Shown: piece by piece, positions 1 to 5,434 of the stretch | Position numbering within the stretch: the first letter of the stretch is position 1 | Layout: each line of letters opens with the position of its first letter | Assembly: GCA_003483565.1 (NCBI GenBank) | Contig: DMYZ01000092.1 | Coordinates: 705-6,138, forward strand | Length of the DNA: 5,434 nt | DNA from: Prevotella sp. | GTDB taxonomy: Bacteria; Bacteroidota; Bacteroidia; Bacteroidales; Bacteroidaceae | Direction: 5' to 3' | Made by a program: the position numbers and the translations under genes | The notes under the pieces: generated by a model | What the model saw: only the letters and a program-made list of their open reading frames with translations | The model's database searches: none | What the model was told of the DNA's origin: nothing

Positions 1-157
1 GCGTTTCTGAAAGCGAATTGAGACGGTCTTCTCGCAGCTGAGCGACCATCTTATGATGATACGAAACTATGCAAAGCAACCTGATGGCTTTTTCGCAAGA
101 ATTGCGACCAAGGTTGCTGCTTTTACTATGCTGCAGTATTTCAATCTTCTTAATCAT
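1..157 (-). CDS. Possible start of a downstream gene, cut by the window edge; unrecognised
   Basis: An ATG at 157 opens a frame of 52 codons that runs off the left edge without a stop. The predicted N-terminus begins MIKKIEILQHSK and later contains HHKMVAQLREDRLNSLSE, a basic, helix-prone stretch with no signal peptide or membrane segment. I do not recognise the family. Support comes from a rise in GC from about 24% in the spacer (158-406) to about 43% here, the same orientation as the susC-susD pair, and an in-frame stop a few codons upstream that limits how far the gene could extend. Against it, no Shine-Dalgarno or clear promoter precedes the ATG, and a strong hairpin (75-118) lies inside the frame, which is unusual for ordinary coding sequence. 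The segment could instead be non-coding, or the tail of a plus-strand gene ending near 21 or 41. Only the open frame and composition are observed; coding status is inferred. Confidence 0.3.
   Translation of the reverse strand, partial: MIKKIEILQHSKSSNLGRNSCEKAIRLLCIVSYHHKMVAQLREDRLNSLSET
75..118. other. Imperfect 16-bp hairpin in the GC-richer left end
   Basis: The outer arms AGCAACCT (75-82) and AGGTTGCT (111-118) are perfect complements. Inside them TGG (85-87) pairs with CCA (108-110), and CGCAA (94-98) pairs with TTGCG (102-106) around a GAA loop. A GA bulge and an asymmetric internal loop (CTTTTT against A) interrupt the stem. A 7-base direct repeat, ACTATGC, lies on each side (66-72 and 125-131). 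Read on the plus strand, the stem is followed two bases later by TTTT (121-124), so it might be a weak terminator for a plus-strand gene ending at the left edge. It could also be a structured RNA element, a small repeat unit, or chance pairing inside a coding region. The pairing is directly visible; the function is unknown. Confidence 0.45.
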
Positions 158-264
158 ATACCCATAGGACAATTTAAATATGCTTTATTTTAATTCAACC
201 AACATGTTGTTTTACTAATAATATAAGTAAGATAATTATTGAAATATTTTATTAAATGCCCTTA

Positions 265-306
265 ATCATATTTGAACCCACTGTAAAAAGTAAGTTCAAA
301 TATGAT
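265..306 (-). terminator. Long stem-loop after susD, probable transcript end or 3' stabiliser
   Basis: On the minus strand ATCATATTTGAAC and GTTCAAATATGAT form a perfect 13-bp stem. It continues through two G-U wobbles and three more pairs (ACT with AGT) to a 6-base loop, TTTTAC, giving 18 paired positions. The hairpin starts about 100 bases after the susD stop. On the plus strand the two wobbles become A-C mismatches, so the structure is better in RNA made from the susCD strand, which fits a role in ending or protecting that transcript. No uninterrupted T-run follows (the next bases are TAAGGGCATTTAAT), so it is not a textbook intrinsic terminator. A protein-binding inverted repeat is the main alternative. 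The rest of the spacer (158-406) is about 24% GC and shows no gene. Confidence 0.5.
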
Positions 307-406
307 ACTATTAATAGCTTATAGCATTTTACACTATTCACGACCTATTCATCTATCAAAAGGCATTAATCTATAATCTCAAAGAACTAGCAACATAATA
401 TTTATA

Positions 407-2158
407 TTAATACCCTGGATTTTGTGTAAGCACAGCATCTTTATTAGCTTCAATAGCTGTAGTTGGTATCGGATATAAAGAGTATGTATTGGAATAATCT
501 TTTCCGTCAGCACTATTTAGATGATTATACCATGGATTATATTTGGTTATACGATCATAAAACAATCCTGTCCTTGATAAAGTTAGTCGACGTTTTTCTT
601 CAATACCAAATTCACGCATTCGTTCATCAAGAATATAGTCCATAGTCACTTTATCGGCTTCTACATCACTAGCATGAGCCCGATGACGAATTATATTAAT
701 ATCATTCGCTGCATCTTGCTTATCATTCAACTTCAAATAGGCTTCAGCTCTAAGCAAATAAGCTTCAGGAAGACGGATCATGTACTGATCACAATATGTT
801 CCTCCAGCAGTTCCTGATAATTCATATATTGACTTATCAAGATATAATCCATCAGGATGGTTATAAGGCGTCGTACATTTTGTTTGATAAGGTGCAAGAT
901 AACGGCCTGGTAAACTATCTTGATTTCCCATTCCTGTTAACATAGTAACACCATTGGGAAGTTTAGGATTCATCACATCTATACTATCTCCAAACTCCTT
1001 ACTATACTTGGCAATAAAATCTGAATTATTGAATTTAAACTTTCTTACAAAATTATAATTAGAATTTCGAATATCATTATTCCAATCACTTTTCCAAATA
1101 TCTTTACTGAAATGTGGGTCAGGATAAATGTTACCGATACCACGACCTCCTGTATAATCACCAATTGGCCAATTAAAAGGTGAAAGAACAGATCCATCAG
1201 GCATATAAAATTTAAACAAACCTACTTGAGGAGCACAATGTCTTTCTAATAAATAATTTCCTGGAGTTGTCCAAAAATAAGTATTAGTTGTAGAACCTCC
1301 GCCAGTTTTATCTACATTATTTAATTCAATAACCCATATCCCTTCCGTATTTCCAGCTGAACGGTTTTGATTTCCACGGCGAAAAAGGTCCCAATAGACA
1401 TCTCCAGGTTCATCTTTTCGAGTACCAAAACGTTCCGTCATAAGAGCAAGAAAGCTATTATCAATTACCTTTGAAGCATCTTTTACAGCTTGCTGATACT
1501 CTTCCCTTGCAAGATCAACTTCTGCCAATAAAGTATAAGCTGCAGGGGCGCTGATTTCACCATCTTCTACCTTATTAATGTCTGGAAGATTTTCTGCGGC
1601 AAATTTCAAATCACTCTGGGCCTGTATCAATGTGGAATCTTTTGAGGCACGCGTATAATCAGTTTTTGCAGATGTAACTTCATTAAGCGAAATGGGTACT
1701 CCCCCATAAAGATAACATAATGTACGATAAGCAAAACCTCTAAAAAATTTTGCTTTTGCTATAAAAAGATTTTTGGTTGAATCAGGTAAGTCTGTACTGC
1801 CAATTCGATTTAATACAACATTGGCCTGAGAGATAATCTTGTAGAAATTATCCCAATGAGTCTTAGCAACACTTCCAGAAGCAGAAAAGTCCGTTGCAAG
1901 ATTAGATGTTGTAGATCCCCCTTGGTACATTAAATCTGTACCATATAGATAATCTATGCTTCTATCACCATCGCAATAAAACTCCAGACGGGTTAAATAA
2001 TAAAGGTCTGTTATAGCAGCATTAAAATCACTCTTTGTTTTATAGGCATTATCACCACTTAAAAAATCAAGTGGCGTTTCATCAAGAAACTTATTTTCGT
2101 TACAAGAATAGAGAAATAAGACACTAATACAAAGTAATAATATATAAATTCGTTTCAT
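407..2158 (-). CDS. susD: SusD/RagB-family outer-membrane nutrient-binding lipoprotein
   Basis: The 583-residue product is a surface lipoprotein that acts as the lid and ligand-capture partner of the SusC barrel encoded just upstream. Residues 1-19 form a lipoprotein signal peptide: a KR start, a hydrophobic core and the lipobox LYSC with Cys19 as the lipidation site. The following residues NENK carry only one acid, so the surface-export signal is weak by eye. The N-terminal SusD-like region (about 20-235) has helical TPR-like pairs, for example around 133-156 (KAKFFRGFAYRTLCYLYGG) and 203-233. The C-terminal SusD/RagB domain (about 270-583) includes RLPEAYLLRAEAYLKLND (462-479), the family hallmark ILDERMREFGIEEKRR (509-524) and the usual ending, YPIP at 562-565 then QNPGY. 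Length is normal for the family and the frame is intact. The start is fixed by the signal peptide. The gene follows susC by 15 bases, so co-transcription is expected. The ligand cannot be inferred; the symbol denotes the family, not starch use. Confidence 0.97.
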   Translation of the reverse strand: MKRIYILLLCISVLFLYSCNENKFLDETPLDFLSGDNAYKTKSDFNAAITDLYYLTRLEFYCDGDRSIDYLYGTDLMYQGGSTTSNLATDFSASGSVAKTHWDNFYKIISQANVVLNRIGSTDLPDSTKNLFIAKAKFFRGFAYRTLCYLYGGVPISLNEVTSAKTDYTRASKDSTLIQAQSDLKFAAENLPDINKVEDGEISAPAAYTLLAEVDLAREEYQQAVKDASKVIDNSFLALMTERFGTRKDEPGDVYWDLFRRGNQNRSAGNTEGIWVIELNNVDKTGGGSTTNTYFWTTPGNYLLERHCAPQVGLFKFYMPDGSVLSPFNWPIGDYTGGRGIGNIYPDPHFSKDIWKSDWNNDIRNSNYNFVRKFKFNNSDFIAKYSKEFGDSIDVMNPKLPNGVTMLTGMGNQDSLPGRYLAPYQTKCTTPYNHPDGLYLDKSIYELSGTAGGTYCDQYMIRLPEAYLLRAEAYLKLNDKQDAANDINIIRHRAHASDVEADKVTMDYILDERMREFGIEEKRRLTLSRTGLFYDRITKYNPWYNHLNSADGKDYSNTYSLYPIPTTAIEANKDAVLTQNPGY

Positions 2159-2173
2159 GATTTTTTGTATTTA
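2159..2173 (-). promoter_or_regulatory. A-rich susC-susD junction and susD translation start region
   Basis: The 15-base gap reads TAAATACAAAAAATC before the susD ATG. Its first three bases are a second in-frame TAA directly after the susC stop. No GGAGG-like sequence is present; an A-rich leader is typical of Bacteroidota start sites. The short gap leaves little room for a separate promoter, so susD should be expressed from the susC transcript. Confidence 0.7.
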
Positions 2174-5100
2174 TTAGAATGAAACATTAAAACCAATTGA
2201 AAAACTCCTCATGACTGGGCGTCCGTCATAAGTACTCCCGGTATAACAGGTGTTTCCATTATCATCAGTATAACTTGTTGTATATTCTGGGTCCCAACCA
2301 TGCCAACCTGTAATCGTAAGAAGGTTCTTTATATTAAAAAAGACAGATAGTTCTTGAATTCCTATGTGATTTATGATATGGTTTGGCACGTCATAATTGA
2401 AAGTTACATCCTGCAATCGAATAAAATTGCGTTTTTGATATAAATATGGTGTAATAGCCCCGGCAGTATAAGCAAGTGAATAAATACCATTTGTATGAGT
2501 AGGAGACCAGAACAAATTAGCTTCTTCACTAATACGATTATAGCGTAAATCATTATCACTATAAGTTGCAGAATAGGAATTTCTTCCAAGGTAACCATTT
2601 TTACCTCCTTGGACAGAATTTATAAAGAAGGACAACGTGAAACTCTTATAATGAAATTTATTTAGTATTCCAAAGCGATAGGCAGGATCGGTCTTACCTA
2701 ATATAGTTTTATCAGCTGTTGTTATTTTACCATCTCCATTAACGTCAACAATACGATAGTCACCAGGATAATATCCATCAGGAATATCTTTATCTCCAAC
2801 TTGATATATTCCATTTACCTTATAATCATAAATGGTAGAAAGGGAATGACCTATGAACAGATTACTAGTAGTCAAATCTCCGCTCCCACTCAATGCGAGA
2901 ATTTTATTATTATTAGAAGAAATATTGAAAGTTGTCAGCCATTCAAAATTCTTTGATACTATATTTCGAGATGTAATTGTAAATTCAATACCTTTATTTC
3001 GAATTTTACCAATATTTGACAAAATTGAAGAATACCCAGTAATCGTAGGTATGGAAACACTGTAAAGTAGATCCCTTGTAGTTGTAATATAACTATCAAG
3101 TGTGGCTATTATTCGATTGTGAAAACATGTAAAATCCACTCCAAAATTCAAACCTGAAGTACGTTCCCATTTTAAATTATCATTACCTAAAGAAGAGATT
3201 TCCTGACGTACAGAACCAGTAGTTCCATCACCAAAGATATATCCAATATCTGAAGAAACCCTAGAAAGAGAAGAATATCTTGAAGTCTGATTTCCACTTA
3301 CACCATATCCCGTACGAATCTTTAAATTATCAACCCATTTTACATTTTTAAAAAATGGTTCCTCTGATACTATCCATCCTAAGGCCATTGATGGAAAAAC
3401 GCCGAATTTATTATTTTTAGAAAAACCAGAATAACCATCCCGACGAATTGTGCCCGTAACTAAATAACGATCTTTATATTTATAATTCATACGGGCGATT
3501 TGATAAAGGGAAGTTTCTTTATATGCATCAGAAGACGTATATTGATTTCCGCCCAACTCTAAACTATTATACCCTAATGTAATATTTGAGAACGTTGTTG
3601 CATCAGCATCAGTGTAATCATATTTCTCACGTTTTGCACCATATACAAAAGTAGCATTTATGCTATGATTTCCAAAAGTATTATTGTAGGATAAGATATT
3701 GTCTAAAGTATAATCGTAATATTCATAATGAATTTTATATGCTTCTCCATTATTACTATTTGCGTATTGACTAGCATAATCATGGTTATTAATATTGTAG
3801 TTATTACCAAAATTGAGTCGATAAGTAAGTCCTTTTATGGGTAATTTAATTTCTGTATAAAAATTGGCAAAAAAGTAATTATGCCTTTCGTAATCATCTA
3901 CGTCAGAACCATGGTAAGGATTCTCTCGTGCTGTATACATTGGATAATCTATTAAATTTCCATTTGAATCATAAGGAGATGCTAAAGGACTCATAGAAAT
4001 CAAATAAGGAAGATAGGTTTCTTGACCATCTTGGTTAATAAAAGAACCAAAAGACTGAATACCAACTTTCATCCATGGTCTAACCTGACCTTCTACATTC
4101 AAACGAATTGAATTCCTTTTAAAATCATCATTTAAGAGATAATTTTTTTGTCCCGTATTTGCTAGTGATATTAAATAAGAAATATCGCTTGTTCCCCCTG
4201 AGATGCTCACATTCGTATCCAAAATAGTACTTTGACGTGTAAAAGCATCAAACCAATCATAATCAGTATCGATAATATTCCCTTCGGAATTCACCAAATA
4301 AGCATCAGGCATCACTGAAGCAAGATTAAAATTAGGATTATCTTCCGTATATCCAGAAGCTTCAGTATAAGCATCATGCCAACAAACTTTCTTGTCCCAT
4401 GCTAACATTTCCGAACGATTCATAGGATGAAGGTTTCGTGTAGGATTCTGAATGGTATATGAACTAGAAAAATTGATTTTAGCTTTGCCCGTTTTCCCTT
4501 TCTTAGTAGTAATTAAAATAACACCATTAGCAGCCTGAGCTCCATAAATAGCAGTAGCCGATGCATCTTTCAAGACATCTATACTAGCAATATCTGCTGG
4601 ATTTATTGAAGATAACGATTGATTGAAGACAATACCATCAAGTATTATCAGCACGCTACTATTACCAGAAATGGTATTTGTACCACGAATACTGATTGAT
4701 GGTGTTGCTCCTGCAGAAGCAACTTGTCCAACATTTAAACCAGGAACTGTTCCTTGTAAAGATTGTATTAAATTAGTGTTTGGTTCCTTGGAAAAATCCT
4801 TTAAATTGGCACTGGCGACAGAACCAGTAAGATCACTTCGTTTCATAGATCCAAAACCTATAACTACAACGTCATTTAAAGTTTTCGTTTCCGGTTTCAA
4901 AAGAACTACGATATTCGATATGTCCTTAATCGGAACCTTTTGATTTTCATAGCCAATATAAGAAACCATTATAAAAGGTTTTTTGATTCCCTTCAAATCA
5001 AATTCCCCATCTAAATCAGTAACCGTGCCATTAGTTGTTCCTTCTTCAACAACTGTGGCTCCAATAACAGGATTCCCTGTTTCATCTTTTACAATTCCTT

Positions 5101-5191
5101 TAATTTCCTTTTGAGCAAGAAGTTCAACAGGTAGAAAACATATTATCAAAAGTAATAACAAGACCTTAGGTCTTAAAGTTTCATTTTCCAT
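2174..5191 (-). CDS. susC: SusC/RagA-family TonB-dependent outer-membrane transporter
   Basis: The 1005-residue product is a TonB-powered importer in the outer membrane. Residues 1-26 are a Sec signal peptide (hydrophobic run VLLLLLIICFL, likely cleavage LLA|Q). A carboxypeptidase-regulatory-like beta-sandwich follows (about 28-98: GNPVIGATV, TNGTVTDLDGEFDL, VSYIGYE), then a TonB box at about 105-112 (LNDVVVIG). The plug domain (about 118-230) ends in the SusC signature DVLKDASATAIYG...ANGVILITTKKG (205-232). The rest is the beta-barrel, with family blocks at 575-615 (RYLVTGTIRRDGYSGF, FPSMALGWIVSEEPFFK), 623-635 (LKIRTGYGVSGNQ), 732-739 (NKGIEFTI) and a C-terminal strand ending in Phe (FSIGFNVSF). 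A 12-residue calcium-type loop, DVNGDGKITTAD, lies at 816-827. There is no N-terminal STN domain, so sigma/anti-sigma signalling through this protein is unlikely. Length is normal and the frame intact. The signal peptide fixes the start; no Shine-Dalgarno precedes it. The product should pair with the SusD protein encoded next. Substrate unknown; the symbol is a family label. Confidence 0.97.
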   Translation of the reverse strand: MENETLRPKVLLLLLIICFLPVELLAQKEIKGIVKDETGNPVIGATVVEEGTTNGTVTDLDGEFDLKGIKKPFIMVSYIGYENQKVPIKDISNIVVLLKPETKTLNDVVVIGFGSMKRSDLTGSVASANLKDFSKEPNTNLIQSLQGTVPGLNVGQVASAGATPSISIRGTNTISGNSSVLIILDGIVFNQSLSSINPADIASIDVLKDASATAIYGAQAANGVILITTKKGKTGKAKINFSSSYTIQNPTRNLHPMNRSEMLAWDKKVCWHDAYTEASGYTEDNPNFNLASVMPDAYLVNSEGNIIDTDYDWFDAFTRQSTILDTNVSISGGTSDISYLISLANTGQKNYLLNDDFKRNSIRLNVEGQVRPWMKVGIQSFGSFINQDGQETYLPYLISMSPLASPYDSNGNLIDYPMYTARENPYHGSDVDDYERHNYFFANFYTEIKLPIKGLTYRLNFGNNYNINNHDYASQYANSNNGEAYKIHYEYYDYTLDNILSYNNTFGNHSINATFVYGAKREKYDYTDADATTFSNITLGYNSLELGGNQYTSSDAYKETSLYQIARMNYKYKDRYLVTGTIRRDGYSGFSKNNKFGVFPSMALGWIVSEEPFFKNVKWVDNLKIRTGYGVSGNQTSRYSSLSRVSSDIGYIFGDGTTGSVRQEISSLGNDNLKWERTSGLNFGVDFTCFHNRIIATLDSYITTTRDLLYSVSIPTITGYSSILSNIGKIRNKGIEFTITSRNIVSKNFEWLTTFNISSNNNKILALSGSGDLTTSNLFIGHSLSTIYDYKVNGIYQVGDKDIPDGYYPGDYRIVDVNGDGKITTADKTILGKTDPAYRFGILNKFHYKSFTLSFFINSVQGGKNGYLGRNSYSATYSDNDLRYNRISEEANLFWSPTHTNGIYSLAYTAGAITPYLYQKRNFIRLQDVTFNYDVPNHIINHIGIQELSVFFNIKNLLTITGWHGWDPEYTTSYTDDNGNTCYTGSTYDGRPVMRSFSIGFNVSF

Positions 5192-5268
5192 GTCATTTAG
5201 TTTAATTAATATGTAACTTAATTTAGGTTCTATGTAGCCTCATAGCATTATTGATCATTTTCGGAATA

Positions 5269-5302
5269 CAAAACTATTTAATATCCTCTAATTCTTCTCA
5301 AA
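5269..5302 (-). promoter_or_regulatory. Candidate Bacteroides-type promoter for susC-susD
   Basis: On the minus strand TAGTTTTG (5276-5269) fits the Bacteroides -7 consensus TAnnTTTG exactly, and TTTG (5302-5299) fits the -33 element. The 22 bases between them are slightly more than the usual 19-21 or so, which lowers confidence. Transcription would start near 5264, giving a leader of roughly 70-75 bases before the susC ATG at 5191. The -33 element is half of a perfect 10-base palindrome, CAAAATTTTG (5299-5308), so a regulator could bind over it. The leader is AT-rich with only a small 5-bp hairpin (5230-5245) and no riboswitch that I recognise. Confidence 0.5.
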
Positions 5303-5369
5303 ATTTTGTAACATAGACTTTCTTTGGTATTACAAACCTGATTAATGAAACAAAAAATAATTTTTGTAC

Positions 5370-5383
5370 AATACTTGAGTATT
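5370..5383. promoter_or_regulatory. Short inverted repeat upstream of the susC promoter, possible operator
   Basis: AATACT and AGTATT are perfect 6-base inverted arms separated by TG. The element lies about 70 bases upstream of the candidate -33 box, a position suited to an activator such as the hybrid two-component or AraC-type regulators that often control susCD pairs. No regulator gene is in the window, and a repeat this short in AT-rich DNA can arise by chance, so the role is a guess. Confidence 0.25.
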
Positions 5384-5434
5384 CAACTACATCCATGACT
5401 TCCTTCATTAAGGTCTTTGTCTGAAATAGTGAAA

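Noticed and set aside
1..41. Possible plus-strand gene tails ending at TGA 19-21 (AFLKAN) or TGA 39-41 (VSESELRRSSRS).
   Set aside because: The tails are only 6 and 12 codons long, so coding cannot be judged. Kept only as an alternative explanation for the left end.
463..645. Short plus-strand open frame antisense to the SusD C-terminus.
   Set aside because: Shadow of susD; the opposite strand carries the conserved SusD/RagB motifs.
2404..3065. Two short open frames (minus 2404-2598, plus 2853-3065) within susC.
   Set aside because: Both overlap the intact susC reading frame and encode no recognisable product.
4623..4943. 106-codon plus-strand open frame antisense to the SusC plug region.
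   Set aside because: It lies wholly inside a strongly conserved minus-strand gene, has no recognisable protein features and is best explained as a shadow frame.
5230..5245. Small hairpin CTATG/CATAG in the susC leader.
   Set aside because: Only five base pairs with a 6-base loop in AT-rich DNA; too weak to call a regulatory element.
5223..5258. An 11-codon upstream frame (MINNAMRLHRT) in the presumed susC leader.
   Set aside because: It would begin within a few bases of the predicted transcript start and has no ribosome-binding signal; it is most likely chance.
5298..5432. A 44-codon minus-strand frame open from the right edge to a TGA, possibly the C-terminus of an upstream gene.
   Set aside because: The DNA is AT-rich with no composition change. 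The peptide is rich in Val, Phe, Lys and Ile with no recognisable motif, and it overlaps the candidate -33 box. An open frame of this length is not rare by chance.

Overview
The window looks like part of a Bacteroidota (Bacteroidales-type) chromosome. It is AT-rich, both large genes lack a Shine-Dalgarno sequence and have A/T-rich leaders, a Bacteroides-type -33/-7 promoter can be read upstream, and the content is a SusC/SusD pair, a family essentially confined to this phylum. I cannot assign genus or species from the sequence.

Layout, in the direction of transcription (minus strand, right to left). Positions 5434-5192 are an AT-rich upstream region with a candidate promoter (5302-5269) and, further upstream, a short inverted repeat that could be an operator (5370-5383). 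Positions 5191-2174 encode a 1005-residue SusC/RagA-type TonB-dependent outer-membrane transporter. After two in-frame TAA stops and a 15-base gap, positions 2158-407 encode a 583-residue SusD/RagB-type surface lipoprotein. The two genes almost certainly form one transcription unit. An AT-rich spacer follows (406-158, about 24% GC by my count) with a long hairpin at 265-306 that is best paired in the susCD transcript and probably ends or stabilises it. The last 157 bases have a clearly higher GC content (about 43%). They hold either the start of another minus-strand gene or a structured non-coding segment; a 44-base imperfect hairpin lies inside them.

How the genes work together: in this family SusC is the barrel that moves a ligand (usually an oligosaccharide, sometimes a peptide or other large nutrient) across the outer membrane using TonB energy. 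SusD is the lipid-anchored lid that closes over it and helps capture the ligand. No glycoside hydrolase, lyase, peptidase, sensor or sigma/anti-sigma gene is inside the window, so the substrate cannot be named. SusC lacks the N-terminal STN signalling domain, so control by a partner anti-sigma factor is unlikely.

I found no convincing new biological system. The items most worth a second look are the structured, GC-shifted segment at 1-157, the strand-biased hairpin after susD, and the possible operator upstream of susC.
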